Positions 18,215-27,501 of a stretch of 64,000 bases of DNA are shown piece by piece. Where the stretch lies: positions 1,426,001 to 1,490,000 of the forward strand of contig NZ_CP139779.1 of the NCBI RefSeq assembly GCF_034421375.1, given 5' to 3'. Below the pieces are notes generated by a model. The model was not told the DNA's origin and ran no database searches. It saw nothing but the letters and a program-made list of their open reading frames with translations. Numbering within the stretch: the stretch's first letter is position 1; every line of letters begins with the position of its first letter. The position numbers were made by a program, and so were the translations under genes. This stretch comes from Microbacterium invictum (lineage in GTDB: Bacteria; Actinomycetota; Actinomycetes; Actinomycetales; Microbacteriaceae).

Positions 18215-19819
18215 GTGACTTCCGGCCGATCCTTCTACATCACGACGCCGATCTATTATCCGAGCGACGTGCCCCACATCGGCCACGGCTACACCACCGT
18301 CGCCGTGGACGCGCTGGCGCGCTGGCATCGGCAGGCCGGTGACGACACCTGGATGCTCACCGGCACCGACGAGCACGGGCAGAAGATGCTGCGTGCGGCG
18401 GCGGCGAACGGCGTGACGCCCCAGGAGTGGGTCGACCGCCTGGTGGGCGAGTCGTGGTTCCCGCTGCTGAAGACACTCGACGTGGCCAACGATGACTTCA
18501 TCCGCACCACGCAGGAGCGGCACGAGGGCAGCGTGCAGAAGTTCTTCCAGGCACTGTACGACCGCGGCTACATCTACGCCGGAGAGTACGAGGCGCTCTA
18601 CTGCGTCGGGTGCGAGGAGTTCAAGCCCGAGTCCGAGATCGTCGACGGGACGGGTCCGTTCGAGGGCCTGAAGGTGTGCGCCATCCATTCCAAGCCGCTG
18701 GAGCTGCTGCAGGAGAAGAACTACTTCTTCAAGCTCAGCGAGTTCACCGAGCCGCTCTTGGCGCTGTACGCCGAGAACCCCGACTTCATCCGTCCGGAGT
18801 CCGCCCGCAACGAGGTGATCTCGTTCGTTAAGCAGGGGTTGAAGGATCTGTCGATCTCGCGGTCGACGTTCGACTGGGGCATCCCGCTGCCGTGGGACGA
18901 GAGCCACGTCATCTACGTGTGGGTGGACGCCCTGCTGAACTACGCCACCGCTGTGGGCTACGGCAGCGATCCGGAGACGTTCGCGCGGCGCTGGCCGGCG
19001 TACCACGTGGTCGGCAAGGACATCCTCCGCTTCCACGCCGTCATCTGGCCTGCTCTGCTGATGGCCGCCGGCATCGAGGTGCCCCGCGGTGTCGTCGCCC
19101 ACGGCTGGCTGCTGGTCGGCGGCGAGAAGATGTCGAAGTCGAAGCTGACGGGGATCGCCCCCACCGAGATCACCGACGTGTTCGGATCGGACGCGTACCG
19201 GTTCTACTTCCTCTCGGCGATCGCCTTCGGCCAGGACGGGTCGTTCTCGTGGGAGGATCTGTCGGCCCGGTACCAGGCCGAGCTCGCGAACGGCTTCGGC
19301 AATCTCGCCTCCCGCACGACGGCCATGATCGCCCGTTACCGCGAGGGGATCATTCCGCCCGCGGGGGAGGAGACCGACGGCGACCGGGTCATCCGTGAGA
19401 CGGTGGCGAGCGCTGCCGAAAGGGCGGATGCCGCGATCGAACGCTTCCGGCCCGACGAGGCGATCGCCGCGATCTGGACGATCGTGGATGCGCTGAACCT
19501 CTACATCACCGAGAACGAGCCGTGGGTGCTTGCGAAGGACGACGCCTCGCGCGGACGCCTCGACACCGTGCTGTACACCGCTGCCGAGGGGCTTCGCGCG
19601 CTGGCGGTGCTGCTCTCGCCCGTGATGCCGATCGCCACCGAGAAGCTCTGGGTGGGTCTCGGCGGCGACGCCTCGCTCGGCCGGCTGCAGGATCAGCCGC
19701 TGCGCGACGCGGGGCGTTGGGGGCAGCTTCTCCCCGGGACGAGCGTCAACGCCCTTGCACCCCTGTTCCCGCGCGTGGAGCAGGCGGGGGACGAGAGGCC
19801 CGGAGCGGCGAAGGCGTGA
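18215..19819 (+). CDS. metG: Methionyl-tRNA synthetase
   Basis: 534 residues, GTG start. Class I synthetase: HIGH-type motif VPHIGHGYT near residue 20, zinc-knuckle segment with YCVGCEEFK near residue 130, and GEKMSKSKLTG near residue 300. The helical anticodon-binding domain follows. The length fits the short form without the C-terminal tRNA-binding EMAP-like domain. Stop and tatD start overlap as GTGA. The rsmI-metG-tatD order is conserved in Actinobacteria. Confidence 0.97.
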   Translation: MTSGRSFYITTPIYYPSDVPHIGHGYTTVAVDALARWHRQAGDDTWMLTGTDEHGQKMLRAAAANGVTPQEWVDRLVGESWFPLLKTLDVANDDFIRTTQERHEGSVQKFFQALYDRGYIYAGEYEALYCVGCEEFKPESEIVDGTGPFEGLKVCAIHSKPLELLQEKNYFFKLSEFTEPLLALYAENPDFIRPESARNEVISFVKQGLKDLSISRSTFDWGIPLPWDESHVIYVWVDALLNYATAVGYGSDPETFARRWPAYHVVGKDILRFHAVIWPALLMAAGIEVPRGVVAHGWLLVGGEKMSKSKLTGIAPTEITDVFGSDAYRFYFLSAIAFGQDGSFSWEDLSARYQAELANGFGNLASRTTAMIARYREGIIPPAGEETDGDRVIRETVASAAERADAAIERFRPDEAIAAIWTIVDALNLYITENEPWVLAKDDASRGRLDTVLYTAAEGLRALAVLLSPVMPIATEKLWVGLGGDASLGRLQDQPLRDAGRWGQLLPGTSVNALAPLFPRVEQAGDERPGAAKA

Positions 19820-20700
19820 GCGATCCGAGCGGATACATCCGCGAGCGCCACAACGACGGATCGCGGGACGTGCGCTGGCCCGCCGCTCCGGAGCCGCTGC
19901 CGGTTGCGGTCTACGACAACCACGCGCACCTCGAGATCATCGACGGCGACGAGCCGCTCGACCTCGACGCCCAGCTCGCTCGCGCCCGGGCCGTCGGTGT
20001 GATCGGGGTGGTGCAGGCCGGCGGCGACATCGAGTCCAGTCGCTGGTCGGCCGCCGCCGCGGCATCCCATCCCGACGTCCTCGCCGCCGTCGCCATCCAC
20101 CCCAACGAAGCACCGGCCTACGCCGAGGCCGGACGCCTCGACGAGGCGATCGGCGTGATCGACGCCCTCGCCGCCGAGCCCCGCGTCCGCGCGATCGGCG
20201 AGACGGGGCTGGACTTCTTCCGTACCGGCGAAGAAGGTCTCACCGCCCAGCACACCTCTTTCGAGGCGCACATCGCGCTGGCGAAGAAGCACGGGATCGC
20301 CATGCAGATCCACGATCGCGACGCCCATGACGCCGTGCTCGACACCCTCGCCCGGGTCGGAGCGCCCGACCGGACCGTGTTCCACTGCTTCTCGGGAGAT
20401 GCCGAGATGGCGCGCCGCTGCGCGGACGCGGGCTACTATCTGTCCTTCGCCGGCAATGTGACGTTCAAGAACGCCCAGAACCTGCGTGATGCCCTGAAGG
20501 TGACGCCCAGAGAGCGGATGCTGGTCGAGACCGACGCGCCCTTCCTCACCCCGACGCCGCACCGGGGCCGCCCGAACGCGCCCTACCTCGTGCCCGTGAC
20601 GGTGCGTTTCCTCGCCGCCGAGCTCGAGGTCGAGGTCGATGAGCTGTGCGCCCAGATCGCCTCCAACACCCTCGCCGTCTACGGCGCGTTCACCGACTGA
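19816..20700 (+). CDS. tatD: TatD-family metal-dependent DNase
   Basis: 294 residues. TIM-barrel amidohydrolase-type nuclease with metal ligands in VYDNHAHLEI (HxH), IGETGLDFF, MQIHDRDAHD, VFHCFSGDAEMA and LVETDAPFLTP. Family members are 3'-5' exonucleases in DNA repair and turnover. The GTG start overlaps the metG stop. An N-terminal extension of about 30 residues precedes the barrel. In Mycobacterium an rpf gene and ksgA follow tatD; here a Nudix gene and two transporters intervene and no rpf gene is present. Confidence 0.94.
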   Translation: MSDPSGYIRERHNDGSRDVRWPAAPEPLPVAVYDNHAHLEIIDGDEPLDLDAQLARARAVGVIGVVQAGGDIESSRWSAAAAASHPDVLAAVAIHPNEAPAYAEAGRLDEAIGVIDALAAEPRVRAIGETGLDFFRTGEEGLTAQHTSFEAHIALAKKHGIAMQIHDRDAHDAVLDTLARVGAPDRTVFHCFSGDAEMARRCADAGYYLSFAGNVTFKNAQNLRDALKVTPRERMLVETDAPFLTPTPHRGRPNAPYLVPVTVRFLAAELEVEVDELCAQIASNTLAVYGAFTD

Positions 20701-20706
20701 GGCGCG

Positions 20707-21213
20707 ATGAGCGAGCTGTGGGACCTGGTCGACGAGACGGGCCGTCCGCTCGGGCGGACGCATCGGCGGGATGACCCGGCTTTCCCCGAGGGGGCGTTCC
20801 ACCTCGTCGTGTCGGTGTGCGTCGTGCGGCGGGACGGGCGGGTGCTGACCTCGCGCCGCGCGGCTGTGAAGGACTGGCCGCTGTCGTGGGAGTTCCCTGC
20901 GGGCAGCGCCCTGGCCGGCGAGACGAGCCGGCAGGCGGCGGTACGCGAACTCGCCGAGGAGACCGGTGTCGTCGTCGACCCCGCCGCGCTCGTGCTCGTC
21001 GGTCGCGTGCGGGAGGAGCAGGCCCTGTTCGACCTGTACCTCGCGCGGGTCGACGATCCCGCGGTCGTGCCCGATCCCGCCGAGGTCAGCGAGGCCGAAT
21101 GGGCGCCGGTCGACACCGTCTTCGCCCGCACGGCGGCCGGCGAGATGGCAGGGCCATGGGTGCGGCGTCTGCGCGAACTCGGCGACACGCTGCGGGCGCT
21201 GATCCGGAGCTGA
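20707..21213 (+). CDS. Nudix hydrolase
   Basis: 168 residues. The Nudix box is complete: GSALAGETSRQAAVRELAEE (near residues 65-85) followed by TGVVV, matching Gx5Ex7REUxEExGU. The N-terminal LWDLVDETGRPLGRTHRRD resembles the isopentenyl-diphosphate isomerase/YfcD-type Nudix subgroup, so an isomerase-like or nucleotide-pyrophosphatase role cannot be separated from sequence alone. It starts 6 bases after tatD, probably in the same operon, and ends 3 bases before the convergent MFS gene. Confidence 0.88.
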   Translation: MSELWDLVDETGRPLGRTHRRDDPAFPEGAFHLVVSVCVVRRDGRVLTSRRAAVKDWPLSWEFPAGSALAGETSRQAAVRELAEETGVVVDPAALVLVGRVREEQALFDLYLARVDDPAVVPDPAEVSEAEWAPVDTVFARTAAGEMAGPWVRRLRELGDTLRALIRS

Positions 21214-21216
21214 CGG

Positions 21217-22473
21217 TCAGGCAGGGGTCGGGGCCGCGCCGAGGGCCGGGGGAGCGGCGGCGATGTGGGAGATCGACCGCCACACCAGGGCGAGGGTGAT
21301 CGCCGACCCCGCGAACGCGAACCACCAGGGTCCGGTCGGTCCCCAGATCTGGGCGATCACGCCGCCGAGGAACTGGCCGATCACGAGCCCGCCGAACACG
21401 CCCACCATGTTCACCGACGCGATTCTGCCCTGGAGCGGCAGCGGGACGAGGCGCTGGCGGACGGTGGTCGAGATCGTGCCCCACACGAAGGCGTAGAGGC
21501 CGAAGCCGAACATGATGACGAAGGCCACGGCCGGGACGGTGGTCAGCGCGAAGGCGAGGTGCATGAGCACCTCGCACGTCAGGCACACGCGCATGAGGGT
21601 CGCGAAGCGGACGCGCTTCTCCAGGAATCCGAAGCCGAACACCGCGATGATCCCGCCGAGGGCGGAGGCGGTCGTGAGCGCGCCGTAGCCGACCGGACCC
21701 ATGCCGAGATACTCGGTGGCGTACAGCACCAGCACACCCCACGGGGCTGCCCAGGTGACGTTGAAGACGAGGATGATCACCACGAGCGTCCGCACCGGCG
21801 CGTTGTGACGCAGCCAGCGCAGGCCTTCGCGGATGGCGCGGAGCTTGGACTCCCGCTCGGTCTCGCCGGAATCGGGCGCGGGGGTGCGAGCGATCCGTGA
21901 GATGAGGAGGATCGCCAGGCTCACGCAGAACACCTGCAGCAGGAACGGCACGAACGACCCGGCGGCGAAGAGGAATGCGCCCAGCGGCGGGCCGGCGAGC
22001 TGATTTCCCACGAGGAATCCGGCCTGCATCCGTGCGTTCCCGATGCCGAGATCACCGGGCTGGACCAGCATCGGCAGCAGTGTGCTGCCCGCAGAATCGG
22101 CGAACACCTCGGCGGTGCCGTAGAGGAACGAGGTCACCAGCACCAGCCAGACCGTCGCCTGCCCGGTGAGCAGGAAGATGACGAGCCCGACGATCACCAG
22201 GGCGCGCAGCGCGTTGGCGAGCATGACGAGGCGACGCCGGTCGTGGTGATCCGCCACCGCGCCCGCGAGCAGCCCGAACAGCAGCCACGGCAGGAACTGC
22301 ATCATGGCGCCGGCGGCCACCAGGATCGGGGACGACGTCAGCGAGGCGATGAGCAGGGGTGCGGCGGCCAGCGCGATCCCGTCACCCAGGTTGCTCGTCC
22401 ACGACGACGCCAGCAGCCATCGGAAGTCCCGGCCGAGTCGACGAGGAGCGATGAGGTCGCCGAGGGAGGGCAT
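21217..22473 (-). CDS. MFS transporter (EntS/MFS_3-like exporter)
   Basis: 418 residues with about 12 hydrophobic segments. The start RDFRWLLASSWTSNLGDGIALAAAPLL and the loop DHHDRRRLVMLANALRAL match the EntS/drug-exporter branch of MFS (proton-driven efflux). The substrate is unknown. A TAGGAT hexamer lies 6 bases before the ATG. It is convergent with the Nudix gene; the sugar-porter gene lies upstream on the same strand with a 41-base gap. Confidence 0.88.
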   Translation of the reverse strand: MPSLGDLIAPRRLGRDFRWLLASSWTSNLGDGIALAAAPLLIASLTSSPILVAAGAMMQFLPWLLFGLLAGAVADHHDRRRLVMLANALRALVIVGLVIFLLTGQATVWLVLVTSFLYGTAEVFADSAGSTLLPMLVQPGDLGIGNARMQAGFLVGNQLAGPPLGAFLFAAGSFVPFLLQVFCVSLAILLISRIARTPAPDSGETERESKLRAIREGLRWLRHNAPVRTLVVIILVFNVTWAAPWGVLVLYATEYLGMGPVGYGALTTASALGGIIAVFGFGFLEKRVRFATLMRVCLTCEVLMHLAFALTTVPAVAFVIMFGFGLYAFVWGTISTTVRQRLVPLPLQGRIASVNMVGVFGGLVIGQFLGGVIAQIWGPTGPWWFAFAGSAITLALVWRSISHIAAAPPALGAAPTPA

Positions 22474-22479
22474 CCGATC

Positions 22480-22485
22480 ATCCTA
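22480..22485 (-). promoter_or_regulatory. -10 hexamer TAGGAT, leaderless promoter of the EntS-like MFS gene
   Basis: TAGGAT, 6 bases, ATG. Confidence 0.5.
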
Positions 22486-22514
22486 CGATCGGTGGCCGCA
22501 CAGGGCGCAGCCGG

Positions 22515-23987
22515 TCAGGCTCCTCTGCCGACCTTCGCCTTCGAGACGAACAGCGTCTCGGTCTGCTCCAGCTCCATCCCCTTGGTCTCGGGGATCTTCA
22601 GCAGGACGTAGAAGAACGACAGGCCCGCGAAGACGGCGTACATGGCGTAGGTGAGCGGAAGCGACCAGCTCGACATCGCCGGGAAGCTGACCGTGATGAG
22701 GAAGTTCGCGATCCACTGCGCCCCGGCGGCGACGCCGAGCGCCTTCCCGCGGATGCGACTGGGGAAGATCTCGCCCAGCAGCACCCAGACCAGCGGCCCC
22801 CACGATGCTCCGAACCCGATGACGAACAGGTTCGCCGCGACCAGCGCGATGGGCCCCCAGGCGCCGGGGAGGCTCACCTCGCCGTCCACGGTCTCGGCGA
22901 ACGCGAACGACAGCGCCATGGCTCCGAGCGCGACGGTCATCATCACCGATCCGGTGAGGAGGATGGGCTTGCGGCCCACCCGGTCGACGAGCACGATCGC
23001 CACGATCGTCACGAGCACGTTCGTCACGGACGTGATGACGCTGATCAGCAGCGAGTTCTGCTCGGTGAAGCCGACCGCCCGCCACAGGGTCGTGGAGTAG
23101 TAGAAGATCACGTTGATGCCGACGAACTGCTGGAACACCGACAGGATGATCCCGACCCAGACGATCCCCTGCAGTCCGAACCGGGGGCCGCGCAGCGACA
23201 CGCCCTTGGACTTCTTGTCGGCCGCGATCGCCTGCTCGAGGTCCTTCATCGTCTGATTCAGGTCCGCTTCGGGCACCAGCCGGGCGAAGATCGCCCGCGC
23301 CTCGTCGTACTTCCCCTGCGAGATGAGGAAGCGGGGGGACTCCGGCATCGTGAAGGCCAGGACGCCGTACACGATCGCCGGCACCGCCTCGACCAGCAGC
23401 ATCCACCGCCAGGCCTCCAGCCCCAGCCACAGCGGCGACGAGGCACCGCCGGCGACCCCCGCGAGGAGGGCGTTGGAGAGCAGTGCGCCGAAGATGCCGA
23501 GGGTGATCGCGAGCTGCTGCAGCGAGCCGAGGGTTCCCCGGATCTGCCGCGGGGCGACCTCGGCGATGTAGGCGGGGGCAACGACGGAGGCGATGCCGAT
23601 CCCGAGGCCGCCGATGAAGCGCCAGACGGTGAGGTCAATCGCGCTGAAGGCCAGTCCCGACCCGATCGCGCTGACGAAGAACAGCACCGACCCGAGCATC
23701 ATCACGCGCAGACGCCCCCAGCGGTCGCTGAGAACGCCCGCCAGCACCGCGCCGAGCGCACACCCCAGCAGTGCCACGGCGACGACGAAACCGGTGATCA
23801 CCGCGGTGAGGTCGAACTGGCTCTCGATGGAGTCGACGGCGCCGTTGATGACCGACGAGTCGAACCCGAAGAGGAACCCGCCGACGGCCGCAGCGATCGA
23901 GAGGGCAACGGCTCGGCGCCCGAACGGGCTGCGCATGGAGAAGGCCTGGGTGGGAATCGACGCTGAGGAACTCACGAGGGTCACCAT
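22515..23987 (-). CDS. Sugar-porter MFS transporter (IolT/XylE-like)
   Basis: 490 residues, 12 membrane helices. Sugar-porter signatures: GFLFGFDSSVINGA in helix 1, SDRWGRLRVM in the 2-3 loop, MPESPRFLISQGKYDEA before the central loop, FQQFVGINVIFYYS in helix 7, VDRVGRKPIL and the C-terminal IPETKGMELEQ. It imports a sugar or inositol by proton symport (family knowledge). The ATG at 23987 gives a normal N-terminus; a much longer reading frame upstream runs antisense through rsmA and is rejected. No -10 element at the usual distance is seen. The gene is divergent from rsmA. Confidence 0.92.
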   Translation of the reverse strand: MVTLVSSSASIPTQAFSMRSPFGRRAVALSIAAAVGGFLFGFDSSVINGAVDSIESQFDLTAVITGFVVAVALLGCALGAVLAGVLSDRWGRLRVMMLGSVLFFVSAIGSGLAFSAIDLTVWRFIGGLGIGIASVVAPAYIAEVAPRQIRGTLGSLQQLAITLGIFGALLSNALLAGVAGGASSPLWLGLEAWRWMLLVEAVPAIVYGVLAFTMPESPRFLISQGKYDEARAIFARLVPEADLNQTMKDLEQAIAADKKSKGVSLRGPRFGLQGIVWVGIILSVFQQFVGINVIFYYSTTLWRAVGFTEQNSLLISVITSVTNVLVTIVAIVLVDRVGRKPILLTGSVMMTVALGAMALSFAFAETVDGEVSLPGAWGPIALVAANLFVIGFGASWGPLVWVLLGEIFPSRIRGKALGVAAGAQWIANFLITVSFPAMSSWSLPLTYAMYAVFAGLSFFYVLLKIPETKGMELEQTETLFVSKAKVGRGA

Positions 23988-24031
23988 AGACCCGGGCGGA
24001 TGCGCGCGGGGGCGGTTGCGCGGCGAGTCAC

Positions 24032-24037
24032 TAGGGT
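24032..24037 (+). promoter_or_regulatory. -10 hexamer TAGGGT, leaderless promoter of rsmA
   Basis: TAGGGT, 7 bases, ATG of rsmA. It supports the start at 24045 over an in-frame start at 24000. Confidence 0.5.
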
Positions 24038-24044
24038 GGAACAC

Positions 24045-24905
24045 ATGGCGGTGACCCTTCTCGGTGCGGGCGAGATCCGTGCCCTCGCCGCCGAGCTGGA
24101 CGTCACCCCGACCAAGAAACTCGGTCAGAACTTCGTCGTGGACGCCAACACGGTGCGCCGGATCGTCCAGGTCGCCCGGGTCGCGCCCGGCGAGCACGTC
24201 GTCGAGGTCGGTCCGGGGCTGGGTTCGCTCACCCTCGCGATCCTGGACGCCGGTGCCGAGGTGACGGCCGTGGAGATCGACCATCGCCTGGCCGCACGGC
24301 TGCCGGTCACCGCCGGCGCGCACGGCGTGGCGCCGGGGTCGCTGCACGTCATCGACGATGACGCACTCGCGGTCACCGTCCTCCCCGGCGACCCGACGGT
24401 GCTCGTGGCCAATCTCCCCTACAACGTCTCGGTGCCCGTGCTGCTGCACTTCCTGGAGACGTTCCCGGCGCTTCAGCGAGGAGTGGTGATGGTGCAGGCC
24501 GAGGTGGGGGAGCGGCTCGCCGCCGCTCCCCGGACCAAGGCCTACGGCTCGCCGAGCGTCAAGGCCTCGTGGTACGGCGCATGGCGGCTGGCGGGAACCG
24601 TGCCGCGGCAGGTGTTCTGGCCCGTGCCCAACGTCGACAGCGTCCTCGTGGCCTTCGAGCGGCATCCCGTACCGACCGGCACCGACGACGAGCGGCGCGC
24701 GACCTTCTCGCTCATCGACGCCGCGTTCGGGCAGCGACGGAAGATGCTGCGACAGGCCCTGTCGGCCGCGCTCGGGGGCAGCTCGGCGGAGGCCTCGCTG
24801 ATCCTCGAAGAGGCGGGTGTCGCACCCACTGCTCGAGGGGAGGAGCTCCTCATCGGAGACTTCCTCCGCATCGCGCACGTCCTCGAGGCCCGATCCGCCG
24901 CCTGA
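24045..24905 (+). CDS. rsmA: 16S rRNA dimethyladenosine transferase (KsgA/RsmA)
   Basis: 286 residues. It dimethylates A1518 and A1519 of 16S rRNA with SAM. Motifs: KKLGQNFVVDANTVRRIV, VVEVGPGLGSLTLAIL (SAM-binding), AVEIDHRLA, VANLPYNVSVPVLLHF (catalytic NLPY) and VFWPVPNVDSVLVAF. It is part of the actinobacterial tatD-ksgA-ispE neighbourhood, but separated from ispE here by two inserted genes. Confidence 0.96.
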   Translation: MAVTLLGAGEIRALAAELDVTPTKKLGQNFVVDANTVRRIVQVARVAPGEHVVEVGPGLGSLTLAILDAGAEVTAVEIDHRLAARLPVTAGAHGVAPGSLHVIDDDALAVTVLPGDPTVLVANLPYNVSVPVLLHFLETFPALQRGVVMVQAEVGERLAAAPRTKAYGSPSVKASWYGAWRLAGTVPRQVFWPVPNVDSVLVAFERHPVPTGTDDERRATFSLIDAAFGQRRKMLRQALSAALGGSSAEASLILEEAGVAPTARGEELLIGDFLRIAHVLEARSAA

Positions 24906-25019
24906 CTACATCGCGCGTACACGGGGTGTGCCCCCTGCATTCACCCGAACGCACCCTACGGTTCATATATCCGGCTACCATCGGACGCACCCGACACCGC
25001 CAAGGGGGCGGAGAAGACA

Positions 25020-25970
25020 GTGGACAGACTCCTCGCCGAGTACCCCAGACCCGAACGCGTGCTGCTGCACCTGAGCGACACGCACCTGCGGGCCCATGGC
25101 TCGCGCCTCTACGACCGCATCGACGCGGAAGAGCGCCTGCACAAGGCACTGGCCGCCATCACGGACTCGGGTGTGCGCCCGCACGCGCTGGTGTTCACCG
25201 GCGATCTCGCCGACTTCGGCGAGCCCGAGGCCTACGAGCGGGTGCGCGAGCTGGTCGATCCGGTCGCCCAGGCCGTCGGTGCGCGCGTCATCTGGGTCAT
25301 GGGCAACCACGACCAGCGCTCGGCCTTCCACGCAGGGCTCTGGGGGCACCGGGATGACTCGGGTCGACCGATCGACCGTGTCGACGAGATCGACGGCCTC
25401 CGCATCGTGACCCTCGACACCAGTGTCCCCGGCAAGCACCATGGCGAGGTGACCGACGCCCAGCTGTCGTGGCTTCGCCGGGTGCTCGCCGTCCCCGCGC
25501 CCCTGGGGACGATCCTCGCGATGCACCACCCGCCGGTGCCGAGCGTGCTCGATCTCGCCGCCAGCGTCGAGCTGCGGGAGCAGTCGCGTCTCGCCGACGT
25601 CATCCGGTCGACCGACGTCCGGGCGATCCTCGCCGGTCACCTCCACTACTCCACCTTCGCCACCTTCGCCGGCGTTCCGGTCTCTGTGGCGTCCGCCACC
25701 TGCTACACGCAGGACCTGACCGTTCCGGTCGGGGGCACGAGACCCCAGGATGCCGCACAGGCGTTCAACGTGGTGCACGTCTACGACGACACCGTCGTCC
25801 ACTCGGTCGTGCCGGTGGATGCAGGGCCCGTGCTCGACTTCGTCGATGCGGCCGAGTCGCGGCGACGTCTGGACGACGCCGGCATCGAACTCCGCGGACC
25901 CGAGGGAGTCGACGCGGACGCGATCAACGGGAGTTCGCCGCCGACGTCTCCGCTGCCGGTGCTGCACTGA
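25020..25970 (+). CDS. Metallophosphoesterase, class III cyclic-nucleotide phosphodiesterase (CpdA)-like
   Basis: 316 residues, GTG start with upstream GGAGAA. Metal-ligand motifs of calcineurin-like phosphoesterases appear in order: LLHLSDTHLRAHG (DxH), VFTGDLADFGEPEAY (GDxxD), VMGNHDQRSAFH (GNHD), AMHHPPVPS and LAGHLHYSTFATF (GHxH). The order and spacing resemble the CpdA/GpdQ group, which hydrolyses cAMP or phosphodiesters. The 114-base gap upstream holds an AT-richer stretch with TACCAT at 24976-24981 as a possible -10. The last 47 bases overlap the end of the Stealth gene on the other strand. Confidence 0.88.
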   Translation: MDRLLAEYPRPERVLLHLSDTHLRAHGSRLYDRIDAEERLHKALAAITDSGVRPHALVFTGDLADFGEPEAYERVRELVDPVAQAVGARVIWVMGNHDQRSAFHAGLWGHRDDSGRPIDRVDEIDGLRIVTLDTSVPGKHHGEVTDAQLSWLRRVLAVPAPLGTILAMHHPPVPSVLDLAASVELREQSRLADVIRSTDVRAILAGHLHYSTFATFAGVPVSVASATCYTQDLTVPVGGTRPQDAAQAFNVVHVYDDTVVHSVVPVDAGPVLDFVDAAESRRRLDDAGIELRGPEGVDADAINGSSPPTSPLPVLH

Positions 25971-27501
25971 CCTCGTCCCGCTCCCACGGGGCCCGCACCG
26001 GGAAGTAGCGTTCGAGGCTGTCGCGGATCGCGCGGATGCGCACCTCTTCGGGCAGTTCGGGGAGGCTCCCGTCATTCAGGCAGAACATGTCGGTGTCGCG
26101 GCGGGCGAGCAGCCGTTCCATGCGACGCAGCGACGCGAGCTGCGTCGTCTGGATGTAGCGCACCCGGGGCTTGGTGGTCACGATCGCCCGGCCGGTCAGC
26201 AGCGCGTAGTAGTGGTAAAGGCTGTTCGTGACGGAGATGTCGGTGGCCGACCGGAACGGGCTGCCCGCGGTGCGGGCGTAGTCCTCGGCGAACTCGCGCT
26301 CGAGCTCGTACGCGACCGACCGGCGCATGGGGACGGCGCAGTGCTCGAGGTCGTGCGTGATGAGGCGTCCGAACCGCTCGCGCAACAGGGCTCGGTTCAC
26401 GCGCAGGCCGTTGTCGTGGCCGCTGCGCTCGGGGCGCGGGTCGCCGGTGCCGATCCGCACGCGGCTTTCCACGAACGTGCTGACGCCCCCGGGGGAGAAG
26501 AACAGCTCCGGATCCACCGGCCGCCCGAAGAACATGTCGTCGTTGCTGTAGAGGAAGTGCTCGGCCAGTCCGTCGATGCGGTGCAGCTGCGCCTCCACCG
26601 CGTGCGAATTGTGCGTCGGGAGCACACCCGGGTCGGCGAAGAACTCCTCGCTGCGCACGATCGTGACCCGCGGGTGGTCGGCCAGCCACGCGGGGGCGGG
26701 GGAGTCGGTGGCGATGAAGATCCGCCGCACCCAGGGCGCGTGCATGTGGACGCTGCGCAGGGCGTACTTCAGCTCGTCGATCTGCCGGTAGCGGGCGGGG
26801 GCGTCGTCGCCGTCGCCCACGACATAGCTCTGCATGCGGGCGGCCCGGCTGCGCTGGAATTCGTTGGACGAGCCGTCCACCCACGAGAAGACCATGTCGA
26901 CCTCGCCCGAGAACTCCGTCGCGTGGGTCTCGTACATGCCGGCGAGGGTGCGCCAGCGCCGGCCGTGGCGCTCGACTGTGGTGTAGGACACATCGTCGGT
27001 GCTCATCATCCGGCGGGTGAGGAGCGTGGGGCGCGGTGCCTCGACGAGATCGGCGCCGAATCGCCAGAGATCGACGCGGGTGCCCGAGGACGATCCGTAG
27101 CGGAGAGTGCCGCCCGGCGTCACCCGGGGCCGGAACACCGTCACCGTGGCCAGTCCCGCGGGGTCGGACAGGGTGTGCAGGGGAACCGCGTCCTCGCCGG
27201 GCGTGCGCGCGTAGAACGGGTCATCCGCGCCGAGACGCCGGAGGGCGTCGTACGCGCGCGCACCGTCCTCGACGTCGACGACGAGGCGGTCGCGGCGCTC
27301 GGCGTCGCGTACGAGCAGGACGCCGATGCCGACGGCGGCCAGGGCGTCGGCGACGGCGAGCAGGTCGACGATCGCCGCCTCGCTCACGGGGAGCGTGTCG
27401 TGGACGGTGTGCAGCATGCCGTCGACCAGACGCACGTCGTCGCGAGCGAGCAGGTTCGTCCAGGGATCGCTCATCGACGGAAGGGGAGCGACGCGTGCCA
27501 T
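25924..27501 (-). CDS. Stealth-family sugar-phosphate transferase (capsule/cell-surface polymer)
   Basis: 525 residues. All four Stealth regions are visible: CR1 VDMVFSWVDGSS (near 201), CR2 from YRQIDELKYALRSVHMHAPW through IFIATDSPAPAWL to FLYSNDDMFFGRPV, CR3 with GHDNGLRVNR and TDISVTNSLYHYYALLTGRA, and CR4 MERLLARRDTDMFCLNDG near the end. The family transfers sugar-1-phosphate to build phosphosugar polymers (GlcNAc-1-phosphotransferase relatives); the acceptor is unknown. No signal peptide or membrane helix is seen. The ATG at 27501 has GGAGG 5 bases upstream; the ATG at 27474 (codon 10) is a second candidate. It lies between rsmA and ispE, where most relatives have no gene, so it may be laterally acquired together with the phosphoesterase. 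Confidence 0.9.
   Translation of the reverse strand: MARVAPLPSMSDPWTNLLARDDVRLVDGMLHTVHDTLPVSEAAIVDLLAVADALAAVGIGVLLVRDAERRDRLVVDVEDGARAYDALRRLGADDPFYARTPGEDAVPLHTLSDPAGLATVTVFRPRVTPGGTLRYGSSSGTRVDLWRFGADLVEAPRPTLLTRRMMSTDDVSYTTVERHGRRWRTLAGMYETHATEFSGEVDMVFSWVDGSSNEFQRSRAARMQSYVVGDGDDAPARYRQIDELKYALRSVHMHAPWVRRIFIATDSPAPAWLADHPRVTIVRSEEFFADPGVLPTHNSHAVEAQLHRIDGLAEHFLYSNDDMFFGRPVDPELFFSPGGVSTFVESRVRIGTGDPRPERSGHDNGLRVNRALLRERFGRLITHDLEHCAVPMRRSVAYELEREFAEDYARTAGSPFRSATDISVTNSLYHYYALLTGRAIVTTKPRVRYIQTTQLASLRRMERLLARRDTDMFCLNDGSLPELPEEVRIRAIRDSLERYFPVRAPWERDEVSAAPAAETSAANSR

Noticed and set aside
22515..24878. Longer version of the sugar porter extending through rsmA
   Set aside because: The extra 297 residues are low-complexity antisense of rsmA; the transporter starts normally at 23987.
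24976..24981. TACCAT as a firm -10 for the phosphoesterase gene
   Set aside because: No matching -35 and an unusual 38-base distance to the GTG; kept only as a remark in the gene entry.
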